The position numbers and the translations under genes were made by a program. Of a stretch of DNA of 64,000 bases, positions 10,600 to 21,341 are shown in pieces (within the stretch, counting starts at the first letter, position 1; the number at the start of each line of letters is the position of its first letter). This DNA comes from Cycas panzhihuaensis (lineage: Eukaryota; Cycadophyta), in assembly GCA_023213395.1 (NCBI GenBank), contig CM041465.1, positions 152,465,741 through 152,529,740 of the forward strand. The letters are read 5' to 3'. The notes below the pieces were generated by a model. The model was not told the origin of the DNA, did no database searches, and saw only the letters and a program-made list of their open reading frames with translations.

Positions 10600-12010
10600 C
10601 ATATTATCCATGGGATGATATGTGTGAGTCCATTTAGGAATTATTCGTGGTGGAGGTTGAGAGGTTTCCTCCCTAGGAAAATTTTGTAGTGGAGGTTGAG
10701 AAGAAGTTCCCTCCCTACTTTCAACATCAATGGTCCTTCTTTGGAGCTACCAAGGTGGCACATATATGTACCTAGGATTGGAATCAATATTTATTGCCAT
10801 ATTCTTTCCTTTTTCTTGATGATGATTAACATAATAGGAATTAGTTTCTTGAAAGACGACATCTCTGCTCATGATAACCTTTCTTACTTTTGGATCATAA
10901 ATTTTATATGATTTTGATATATCACCATAGATGATAAAAATTTATTTGGTACTATGATCATCTAGTTTAGTCCTTTTCTATTTAAGAATATAAGTATATG
11001 CCATGCAACCAAAAACTCTTAAGTGATAGATACTTGGTTTGTATCCTATCTATGCTTCTTCGAGAGTTTTCCATCGAAGTGCTTTAGGGGTACTTCTGTT
11101 AATTAAATATACTACTGTATATATTACTTCGACCCAAAATTAATTTCCTAATCTTTTATCTTTCAGCATGCACCTTGCCATTTCAACCATGGTGTGATTC
11201 TTTCTTTTGGCTATACCATTTTATTGAGGGGTGTAGGGATTGGTTAACTAATGCCTAATTCCATGGTGAATATAATAAGCATTGAATTGATTTGAAATGA
11301 ATTCTCCACCATTGTTTGATCTTAGGGAGAGTATATTGTGTCTACTTTGTCTCTCCACATAGGTTTTGAAGTCAATAAAGTGTTGAAACACGTCAGATTT
11401 AAATTTTATGAAGAAAACCCATGTTTTCCTTATATAGTTATCAATAAAAGTAATAAAGTATTTTGCTCCTCCTAGAGATGGAGTTTCCATGGGACCACAA
11501 ATATTAGTATATACCAATTGAAGAAGATCTTATTCTCTATAGGTAAATTTTGGAAAACTTTTCCTATGTTGTTTTCCAAATAGGCATCATGTTGGAGTGC
11601 GTGATGTTAACTATCATGAGGAAGTCCACTTCCCAAATCACCTTGGGGCTTTTGATGTAACAATAACCCATGACAAGTGGTATCAGAGAAACCAGGGTTT
11701 AAAACCAGTCTTATGTACCATGATAACATATTTAGAGATACGTGAAGGTGTTAGGGGTGACACCGAGGAATGTCATGGTGGATATGCATGTTGTGTAAGT
11801 ACAACCAACTCCTTGTGACAAGGGAGTATTGGAGCACATGATGCTAACTATCATGAGGAAGTCTTTTTCCTAAATCACCCTGGGGCTTTTGGTGTAATAG
11901 CAACCCATGAAACATACCTCATAGATATTTTTATCCACTTTAATATGGGGCAACCCATCAACCATGCTCATCCTTTTCATAAGTTCCAAACTACTATAAT
12001 TCAAGTGTTC
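10600..12010 (-). pseudogene. C2 pre-integrase and integrase, decayed and split by a TRIM
   Basis: The GAG-pre-integrase segment (MVDGLPHIKVDKNIYEV, right of 11913) continues as CLFGKQHRKSFPKF left of 11590, so the frame resumes across the inserted TRIM. The integrase core follows at 11248-11517: ICGPMETPSLGGAKYFITFI and ILSLRSNNGGEFISNQF. Both usual catalytic Asp sites read Asn (TNICGP for TDICGP, RSNNG for RSDNG), so the enzyme is dead even apart from stops. The C-terminal half is readable to about 10600. Confidence 0.9.
11590..11912 (+). mobile_element. TRIM: 323-bp miniature LTR retrotransposon inside C2
   Basis: Two direct repeats of about 86 bp (11590-11675 and 11827-11912) both carry ctaactatcatgaggaagtc. 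The left one starts TGTTGGAG and ends ACA; the right one starts TATTGGAG. A primer-binding site TGGTATCAGAG lies 2 bp after the left repeat (11678-11688), and a purine tract aagggag lies just before the right one. Flanks catca (11585-11589) and catac (11913-11917) are an imperfect duplication. Removing the unit rejoins C2's integrase frame. There is no coding capacity, so it must have moved with proteins made elsewhere. It is antisense to C2. Confidence 0.9.
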
Positions 12011-12179
12011 AAATCTTTTATGTCACATGGTAGTGTTAATCTTAGTGGTTATTTTCCAAGCATAAGAATCAGATTGAGGGATGACAAGTTTGAATAGATT
12101 ATCTTTTGTCATTTTTCCTCTAGTAAAAATTATTTTATTTTGTCTCTTATCTTTGATAATACACTCACCATTATCAAAT

Positions 12180-12496
12180 ATGTCTCTATAATCCTGACCC
12201 ATCATGTGTCCCATTAATAGTAGATTCTTCCTTAAGGCTAGAACATATAGAACATCCTTGATGTATTTGATTTTTCTTGAATTGATTTAGAGAGCTATAT
12301 TTCCTTTGCCAATAGCTTCATGGGTTGTGTTGTCTCTAAATATAATAGAGCCCATATTAGCTATATCAATTGTTTGAAACCAACCCCTTGTATGAGTTAT
12401 GTGAGTTGAGCATCCTGAGTCAATATACCAACTACTATTTTCATCTTCATTGGCTAGAAAGCAGAACACAAATAACCAATTTTCTCTATTTTGCAC
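12180..12496 (-). pseudogene. C2 protease, mostly readable
   Basis: The minus-strand frame WYIDSGCSTHITHTRGWF keeps the catalytic D-S-G at 12410-12421. Text typical of copia protease follows (KNLLLMGHMMGQDYRDIFD near 12200), with one or two stops between the pieces. It would process the element polyprotein. Confidence 0.88.
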
Positions 12497-12539
12497 AACA
12501 ATGTTAGCACTTCCTTTGTTAGGTGGTCTATTTTTAGTA

Positions 12540-13597
12540 AAGCACCTATCTTCTGTATGAACAAGGTAATTACAAAAGGTGCAATATGATGAATCTCTTC
12601 TCTCATAACTAAGACTTCTACTCTAAGGATACGATCTCTTAATATAAGATGGTCTTCCTCTTTTTTCATAAGGAGGTGGATAATCCCTTTGCCTATGATT
12701 TGGAGGATAAAAATTTTCCCTTTATAGTGGTATGTCCCTTTGACAATTAGGATAACATTGATGTGTCCCTTGTTGTCTTTCTTCACTTGGATATCTAGTT
12801 TACCTTGAATCTCTTTGATTAGCTTCTTATCTTTGGTGAGGAGCTTGATATCTTGGCTACCTTTGTTAGTACGGTGTATGTCTAAGGTTTCTACTCTTTT
12901 CTTTCAGAGACTAATCCCTAGATTTAGAAGTGCTTGCTTAAGTATGTGGGCATATCATTGCCTTAGTGGAAAAAGCATGTTCAAGTGATTCATTAGATGC
13001 CTTCTTCTCTTTAACAACCATTAACATGGCACTCAATTATTCTATTTTGAGAGTGCTCAAGTCTTTGGGGACTTTAATGTTAGTTGCAACCATTTCAAAA
13101 CTTGGTATGACACTAACACATCATAGAATCCTTTTAACAACTCTTCGTTTTGTTAAGATCTCTCTAAGAGATCTCATATGATTAACTAGGTCTTGTACCT
13201 TTGTTATAAAGTCAGTCACTGATTCATTTAAATTCATCCTTAGGTTTTCAAATTTACTCCTAAGCGTTTGAAGCTTTGATGAATCCACTCCTTCATAAAT
13301 TAGTTATAAAGTATCTCATACTTGCTTTAATGTGGCTGCTTCACTCACTCTTGGAAAAATTTTAACATCAATAGCACAAAATAATAATGTTAGAGCCTTA
13401 TTATCTTTCTTGACCATTTTTTTAAATACCCTCTTTTGTTTATTTGTGGTTTGGTCACCTGGATCTGTATAGACTGTCTAAACTATACCCTATAATTCCT
13501 TCGACATGAGGATAGATTTTATTTTTCTGCTCCAAATTAGAAAATTTATCCCATCAAATACTAGAATAGTCATATTTCCTATGCTTATTGCCATGTT
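12540..13597 (-). pseudogene. C2 gag with CCHC zinc knuckle
   Basis: The frame begins at a minus-strand ATG near 13595 with MAISIGNMTILVFDGINF, the usual copia gag opening before W-S-K. It runs through KKDNKALTLLFCAID and ESVTDFITKVQDLVNHM, broken by a few TAG stops. A CCHC knuckle (CTFCNYLVHTEDRC) lies at about 12545-12590. It is of the UBN2 gag type, and the start was chosen by this match. Confidence 0.88.
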
Positions 13598-16503
13598 ACT
13601 TAACTTGGGTTATGATAGTAATCCTTTAGTAAATAAAATATGTTTATCCCACCAAGGTTTTAGTTAAATGAATAAAAAAAGGTTTTTCAAGTATAACCTA
13701 AGGTTTTATCCAAAGTTTTTAATAAGTGAACTAGTACCTATTAAGGCTACTAGGCTCTAAGTTTAAGTTTCTTCTGGGGTAACCTTCTGTTACTATCCTG
13801 TTTAGTGGTGCCTACCCACATATGGAAAAACAAGGATCTAATATATCAGTACGTGAGTTCTAGGCTCTATATACCTCAATACGCAGGCTACTAAGGAGGC
13901 TTTTACACCCCCTTGAATTGTTGAGTCACATGCATCAAACTTATGCCCAATGACAGATCTAGCAGTGAAGGTTCTCAAACCTAGGAACTCACCCTCTCTA
14001 GGTCTAGCATTGGTCTTCAAAAACTATAAATGGAATAGGTTTGTACCTCAGTCTTCCACTAAATATACGTGATAGCCAAAGGCTTTCCTCATCTAATATG
14101 AGTAGGCTAAGTGGTGTGTGCAGGGTGGTAACTTTAGGGGAACTAACTATTCCCCTTGTAAGGCTAGAAGAAAAAGGAGGTTCAATTTAGATAATTATCT
14201 AATTTAATATGAGAAAATTTTATTATACATGGTCCTTCTTACAAATAAGATTCCTTTTAGAATAAAAAAATTAAAATGAAACTTGAAAATGAAGACTAAA
14301 GTCCAATTTCTTTCAATACTCAAATATCAATTTGAAAAATAAAGTATAAAATATCTTTTTTAACAAAATAATGCTTTCAATTTCAAAACAAAATTCTCCC
14401 CTTGAAATTATGAATGATAATCTCACAATTAGGAAACTATGAGAAAATTTGAATTAATATTCACACCTTTAAACAAATCAAATGTCTTTTTCAAAAAGGA
14501 ATAATTGTTCAATGTTTAAAGAAGTCTATATGCACTTTCCTTTCAAAATAAAGATGTATATCTATGATTACTCTATTTATGCAATTTAAAAATAAAAAAA
14601 ATACTCTCCCCTTTTGAAGTATTAGATTCCTTTGTAAAAAATAAGAACCTTTTCCTTCAAAAAATATGAAATAAAGATGAAAAAAAAAAAAATTCTAAAT
14701 GAAAGCCAAGTGAACTCATTTAATCAAGTTTTATAAGCAGGTTCTATTGAGAATGGAGGGGGGTAATTATTATTTAATAATCACAAATAAGTGTAAATAA
14801 TCCTTGAATCAAGTAAAAAAAGAATTTAAATAAGTTTTAGATTTGATAAAGTAAAAAATATAACAAGAAATACCTGTTTACCGAGTCAAATGAAAAAGAG
14901 GGGCTCCTTTTAATCTAGAGGCCTAAAAGTAGGCTAAATGAGTTTCAAAATAACTTAAAAACTTAATAAATACTAGTAAATCTTGTTAATTATTAGTATT
15001 ATATAAATATCAAGTGAAATATATTCAAAATTAGAAAGAAATTTGGCTCAAAAATCTTAAAGAAAGTCTAACTAGGACTTAAATAAAACCTCAACTTTAG
15101 GAGCTTTGAAAGTCTATAAGAAAACTTCAAAAATTATAAATAAATATGCCAATTCAAAGAGAAATGAGTCATCTTCCCAAAGAAACCAACATATCTAAAA
15201 TCTGATATGAATCAGAAAAGTTATATCAAAAAAGGTGAAAGGTACTTTTTACGTTAATAATTCAAAAAACAAAAAAAAAAAAATTTGAATTTAACTGGTT
15301 AAAATTAGGTCAAATCGGCTTCAAAGGTAGTAAATAGCTAGTCAAAATTATAGCCCATAAAACTTAGGACTCAACAAAACTAGTTTTGTCTGAAACTAAG
15401 ACCCCAGTAAAAAGATATTATGAAAAAGAGCCAGGTAGCTTATGTATTAAAGAAAATTAAAAATAAAAAAAATAAAAAGAAAAGAAAAGAAAAGTTTATT
15501 AACCTTAAGATAGCCCCTTTAATAAATGAGCTAGAGGTCACGTGGACTAATGTGACCAGGGGCAAAGCTCTTAAGGGGGGCTAAGAGCCTTTTAACATGG
15601 AAATAAAAGTTTATAGAAAAGGATTTAATTTTTAATTCTTATAAACTTTATAGCTATAATAAAAAGAATATCAATATGTATCATGCCGCGACAAAAAAAT
15701 AATCAAATAGACATGATTTGTGTGACTACAATGCACTGATAATGATTGAGGGAGTGTTGGATTGGGGGCATTGAGGATCCTACTAGAGGATCGAGCAAAA
15801 AAAAGAAAAAAAAAAATTATATATATAAAAAATGCACAGAAATGGAGTGGACAACGGGCGGCTTGTGTGAGAGTACAATGACAAAACTAAAATGAAAATT
15901 ACTTATTTAAAAATTATATCTATTTTGTAGTAGCACACAGGGGGCACTCAAGTAGGTAGACTTTGATAGTATAAAAAAAAAAATTGAAATTTAAAAAAAA
16001 ATTATGAAAAACATTGCAAAAATGTTGAAAACTTGAGAAACTGGATCTAAGGTTGGATCTCACCAATAGAGAGGCACTTTAACATGAAATTTTAGAGGGC
16101 AGTAGATATATAAGATGACTAGTTATTAGTAAATTTTTGTGGCAAACTGATCTTTGTAGAGGAGAAACAAAGCAGAAGAAATAATACCTAAAAATAGGGA
16201 ATTGAGGTTAAGTTAGCAATATCTCCCTTCACAAGGTATGAAATCACAAACAATTTTTTCTGGAAGGTAGATGGTTTAGTGATGAATCTAACGAGTAGTC
16301 ATATGCTTGAATTTTGATGAGTGGTTAGAGAGCTAGATCGATTTGAATACAGGGTATCACTCTTTAGAAGAACAATAGAAAAATATCATGTAAATAAATA
16401 TGAAAATTAATCAAATATTTTGATATACTAAAGTTTAATTATAGAGTACTTAAATATATATCAAAATAAAATGAACTGATTACAAATCTATACAACCATG
16501 CAC
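13598..16503 (-). other. Long non-coding leader of C2 (2.9 kb)
   Basis: Between gag and the primer-binding site I find no retroelement domain and no long open frame. The outer part (about 14.8-16.3 kb) matches, inverted, the stretch 7.4-8.4 kb. Pyrimidine-rich and purine-rich blocks are frequent on the two strands (for example 14670-14700 and 15470-15495). A leader this long is unusual for copia. Confidence 0.75.
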
Positions 16504-16515
16504 GCTCTAATATGA
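16504..16515 (-). other. Primer-binding site of C2, mutated
   Basis: The minus strand reads TCATATTAGAGC, matching TGGTATCAGAGC at 9 of 12 positions, 2 bp from the LTR. Confidence 0.7.
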
Positions 16516-16517
16516 AA

Positions 16518-16813
16518 TGTTATTCACAGAGGAGTAGAGCAGGTTAGGACGCCATTGTGATTAACAAATTTCTATATAATAGAAGGTGGTGTTGAAAAAA
16601 ACCTAGGTTGTAATACAACCCTTTAAGTAGAATTTTAGGGAGGCACCTAAACATCTCAACTTGACCTGCATGTTAGCCATCAAAAATAAAAAAATTAATT
16701 AAAATAATAAAGCATACCTAAATATGTCGATTGATGACGGCTTAGTAAGGCTCTAGGTACCTTAGGGAGCCCTAGGTGCACATATCCTTAGGATATTAGG
16801 GGTTATCCTAACA
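16518..16813 (-). repeat. Right (5') LTR of C2
   Basis: Begins TGTTATTCACAG and ends TATCCTAACA with 5-bp inverted ends. Followed by target duplication catct. Confidence 0.94.
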
Positions 16814-17396
16814 CATCTCACATTAAGCATTTTTATTATATTTATATTTATACTTCATAGTTTATGTCTTTAAAACCTCATATATTTGTCATTGCTTGAA
16901 GAGACTATAATTTGAACATTGATCATTATTTCAAAGTGTAGTGCTTTGCATTTGAATATTAAAAGCTTCATGCTTTTCGCTCATAATTTTATCTCCTTAT
17001 TGATTCATTTGAATCTTTTAGTAAAGGTGCATTTAGTTTTATTTCAATAAAGGTTGTTTATATTATTTTTTAAGGAGCACACATTTATGACTATTTGCAT
17101 GTTGTCTTTGATTTGAAACGCTCATTTGATGTTATTTACTCTAAATAAGATTTTGAAATTAAAGAATCATTCTTGCTCATTTTTTAAAAGCATTTCAAAG
17201 TTACATTTGGTTATTTGAAGGTACATTAATCTATTCTAAAGACTTATGAAGGTTACTTTGCAAATAACATTCATTGAATCTAATTTGAAAGGATCATTTA
17301 TCATTTATTTGTCTCATTGTTTAAGGAGATATATCTCCTTTTTATTGCTCATTACAAGATTAATTTCTCATTAGAGGTTATGATTTATTAATTACA
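16814..17396 (+). other. Leader of copia C1, second part (non-coding)
   Basis: Continues the C1 leader to the right of C2. AT-rich, no open frame of note, ending at the gag ATG at 17397. Confidence 0.6.
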
Positions 17397-18083
17397 ATGA
17401 CAATGAATGAAGATAAATTAAGGTTTCCCATATTTGATGAGACTAACTTTCATATTTGAAAATATATTTTTAAAACCCATCTCATTGCAAATAATTTATG
17501 GCATTATGCAAGTCATGGTTATCTTAAAAATGAACCCAATTTTAGAGAAAACTTGAAAAAAGATAATGAAGCCTTAACTATAATCTTTTCTACACTAAAT
17601 GACGATGTATTCACCAGTGTTGGTGATTTAACTATATCGAAATCAGTTTGGGATACCCTAGACTCACTTTATGAGGGAGAAATTTTAGATTTAAATAAAT
17701 TTGACTATATTGTCAATGTGTTTTTTGTGAGACAAATGATAGAGCAGGTATTAGTTGATGAAAAGTCTAATGTTACATATAATATTAAAGATTCCATTGA
17801 GACTAATGATCACATTGCTATATTTGAGACTATATGTATATTTAACCTGGTTGACTCTCATAAAAAGGACAAAGTCAAAGATGAAGACACTCATACTCAT
17901 TTAAAGCAACTCGCATCTACACTTGAAACATATTTTGCTGAAGATTATATGAAAAAGATAATGATACAAACTATTGACCACTTCAAAGATAATGAAGCTA
18001 AAGGACATGAGTATAATCACCTTGTCAAAGTATACATAAAGCACTTATACCACAAATTCAAAGAGAAACTAAAGAAGAAGTGA
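17397..18083 (+). pseudogene. C1 gag with unusual intact C-terminal extension
   Basis: From ATG 17397 the frame reads MTMNEDKLRFPIFDETNF, a copia gag opening, with one TGA (Trp expected) at 17457. From 17553 it is open for 176 codons, the longest open frame in the window. Residues to about SVWDTLDSLYEGE match the gag pattern also seen in C2. The remaining 130 or so residues, basic and ending KEKLKKK, do not match gag as I know it, and no zinc knuckle appears before the stop. The tail may belong to a second element joined here. A purine tract (aaggtggag) comes 10 bp after the stop. Confidence 0.7.
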
Positions 18084-18102
18084 TAAATATTAAGGTGGAG
18101 TA

Positions 18103-18446
18103 TATTGAGGTTAATATCCCTCACGTAACTCCCATCTTAAGAACATATAAGTACACACATACTCATGGTAAGTTAAGGTAAGATTATTTTATTATGCATT
18201 CTCATTATTTTATATTATTTTAAATTTGGAGATTGAGGAGGATTCTCTCCTCCCTCCCAAGTATATATTTTATGGTGTTCAAAACCCTAGAGTTCTTCAA
18301 CACCATCTTCATCAAAGGAATTTATATGTACTTTCTTCAAATATGGATTAATACAATGATGTTTGCAATGCATACTCTCAATATGGCTTGAATGTTACTT
18401 TGACTTGTATGTTCACCTACTTCACTCTGTTCTCCATACTCTAACA
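18103..18446 (+). repeat. Possible LTR inside C1 (low confidence)
   Basis: The stretch follows a purine tract (aaggtggag, 18092-18100), starts tattgagg, contains a TATA-like tatatatttta near 18262, and ends ctctaaca at 18446 just before C1 protease-like sequence resumes. No second copy or clear target duplication was found, so it could equally be ordinary C1 spacer. Confidence 0.3.
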
Positions 18447-18464
18447 ATTTAGAAGTAGCTCTCA

Positions 18465-19570
18465 ATTGAAAATTACCAAAACAAAAAATATTTTGCTTGA
18501 AAATGGTTTTATTGGTAATGTTTATTATATCCTAAGTTTATTATCTAACCTTTCATTTATATATTAGATCTGTCAAAAGGGTTTGGTAGTTGAATGTTAG
18601 AAAGATAGGTTTATAGTAAAATAACCCTTTAACAAATTTGAAGTTATTATTTCTAGACTTATAAATCATATACATAGTTTATATAAACTATTTAATTTAA
18701 CTTACTCAAGTGAAAATTCACATTTTCTTCCTACATAAGTGGTCTAACCTAATTAACAAACTTTGTCACACACTCTTTGGCCATATTAGTTATTGTTAAT
18801 TATATATCCTTAATTAGCATAATATGCTCCATGGCTTACCTATACAATCTATAATGTGTAGAGTCTATGAAGCCTATATTCTAAGAAAGCAACACATGGA
18901 TCTTTTCTTGATAAATTTACCTTTAGGAGGAAACAACCCCTACAACTAATTCACTTTGATATATATAGACGATTTGAAGACCTTTCCTACTTTGGAAATA
19001 GGTATTTCATTATTTTCATCAATGATTTTTTTAGAAAATGTTGGATCTAAATTATTAAACATCATAGTGAAATATTTGATCAATTTCTTAAATTTAAAGT
19101 ACTAGTAGAAAATTGATCTAACTATATAATATAAATATTTAGAAATGGACAATGCTAAGGAGTGCTTAAATAACCAAATTATTTAATCTAGCTAAAAGAA
19201 TGACATAAAATTTTAATATTTAGTTGCTTACATATCGTAACAAAATGGTGTCGCTAAAAGAAAATTTTCAACCCAAGTTAAAATAACTCAATATATATTA
19301 TATTTCAAATAATTAAATAAAAAATTACTATACAAACTCTATTTAATAAGTTACCCACTAGAGCTATTGATAATATCACTCTTGAAGAGAAATAGTCTAA
19401 TAGGAGACCTTCCATTAAACATTTAAAAGCTTTTATAAGTATTACTTAAGCACATGTCCTGAAAGAAAATAAACAGAAACCAGATCCTAAATGCTATAGT
19501 TTCATCTTCATTAGATACCATGAAGAAAGTAAGGGTTATTTAAGATGAAAGGTTAATTTATGTCAAGTTT
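18465..19570 (+). pseudogene. C1 protease tail, pre-integrase and integrase, heavily decayed
   Basis: Plus-strand reading gives a copia-like pre-integrase (near 18830-18940) and integrase core (GNRYFIIFINDFFRKCW near 18990), then RPSIKHLKAF and FIFIRYHEESKGYLR near 19400-19560, matching the integrase C-terminal part. Stops occur every 20-40 codons with frameshifts. Confidence 0.75.
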
Positions 19571-19739
19571 GATGAAAAAGGTTAAGTTCACATTCTATTG
19601 ATGATTATACTCATCTTCCCTTACTATTTAATAATACTCCTTAAGTCTTAATAGGACTCAACATCAACCTAAGACTAACTCTAGTGAAGAAATCTCTATT
19701 GAAGATGCAATAAATAATTTATAAAAATAAATTCAAATA

Positions 19740-21015
19740 GTTTCCATTAATGATCTTGGTTCTTTTACTAGTGTAAGTTCAAAAACTTACAAGAAACCAA
19801 AATGGGTACATAAAACCCTTATATTTACTAGTATTGATGTTTGTGATCCTTTAAATACCCAAAGAATTAGGTCTAAATAGCTACAGGATAACTTCTCTCT
19901 TATGGTTAAAATTATATATCAATTGATCTGTAAAGATTCGAAGAAGCAATGAACATTATGTATGATGCATTAATAAGAAATTTTACGTGGGGATTAGTCA
20001 CTCTTCCTCATGGAAAGAACCTAATTACATGCAAATGCATTTACTACACTAAGTATAACTCTCAAGGTGCCATTGAAAAACAGAAAGTTAGGCTAGTTAT
20101 AAAGGGATTTTTCTAGGTTGATAGGACTGATTACAATAAAACCTTTACACCTATCACCAAAATGAACACTATTAAATCATTATCTCTTTAGTAGCCAAGT
20201 TTGGTTAGGAAGTATATCATATGGATGTAAAAAATATGTTTCTAAATGATGATTTAATTTTTAAAATCTACATGATCTAACCACCTAGTCTTACTCTAAA
20301 CCCTAACTTAGAGTATATAGACTTAAAATATCCTTAGATGGTCTCAAATAAGCCCCTAATGTTTAATATAAAGAGATTAACAATTATCTTCCCCATAATA
20401 GCTTTAGTAAATGTATTAGTGATCCTATTATACATTTCAAAAAATGAGGAAATAATATAATTTTTCTAATTTTATATGTTGATGATATTATAATTACTAG
20501 ATTTTTACTTGCCATAATTTCAACTTTAAAAAACCAACTTAATGTCAAAATTTGAAATGATTAACTTAGGACTACTCTATTAATTCCTTGGACTTTATGT
20601 TTACTAAATAGAATCAAGAATCTCTATCTCACAACCCAAATATATTTTAGATCTACTTAAGAGATTTAAAATAGAAACTTATAAGCAAGCATGAACTTCT
20701 CTTCAATATGAAACTAAACCTACTCTTAATTATATTTCTCCTTTGGTTAATATTACTTTATACTGGTAGTTAATTAGGAGTTTAATCTACTTAACTCATA
20801 TAGGACCTAATATATCTTATGTAGTTGTTTTATATTTATGTTTTTTAAAAAATTCACATAACTCATATTAAAAAGTAACCAAGAGAATCTTATGCTACTT
20901 ATAAGATACTATTTACTATGGCTTTAATTATAATTATACTAACCTTAATATTTAACTAATTAGTTTTATAGACTTTAATTAGACTAGAGATAATAATGAA
21001 TGAAAATCCACTACT
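19740..21015 (+). pseudogene. C1 reverse transcriptase and first part of RNase H, heavily decayed
   Basis: Copia RT is readable on the plus strand: the catalytic YVDD at 20475-20486 (FLILYVDDIIIT) is intact, preceded by degraded fingers and palm from about 19980. RNase H begins near 20960 with DFNWTRDNNE and breaks off after STTSY at 21020, exactly where E3 inserted. The frame resumes at 29110. Confidence 0.85.
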
Positions 21016-21020
21016 AGTTA

Positions 21021-21341
21021 TTAGAAAATGCAACTGAAGTAAACAAGATCCATAGGATCTTTCACATCAGGCAAATATTAACCAGGAACAGATTGCACAA
21101 GACACTAGATTGTCATGGGAAACCCTTATAGGTGAAAACCCACAAAGAATAATAATTCACATTATGATAAAATGGTATTTTATAAAGTTGGACTTTGATC
21201 TATATTTATAGATCTAAAGTACCAAATATAATTACAATTTACATCCATTGGCTCACTACACTCGAGAATATTCTCCACATAATTAGGTATATAAATAGGG
21301 TATCCACTTTACATTAGTTGATATGGACACACATTCCAACA
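21021..21341 (-). repeat. Left (3') LTR of E3
   Basis: Aligns with 28785-29108. Ends acattccaaca at 21341, followed by a purine tract on the minus strand (AAGATGGGA). Confidence 0.93.

Larger units (their letters stand above)
8661..16813 (-). mobile_element. Complete Ty1/copia retrotransposon C2, minus strand, with target-site duplication
   Basis: Direct repeats 8661-8977 and 16518-16813 form the LTRs (the right one TGTTA...TAACA). A polypurine tract follows the left LTR, and a primer-binding site precedes the right LTR. The 5-bp duplication catct flanks it exactly at 8656-8660 and 16814-16818. Between them, on the minus strand, come a 2.9-kb leader, then gag, protease, integrase, RT and RNase H in copia order. 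A TRIM lies inside the integrase region. Many stops make it non-functional. At 8.15 kb (7.8 kb without the TRIM) it is long for copia, because of the leader. Confidence 0.96.
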
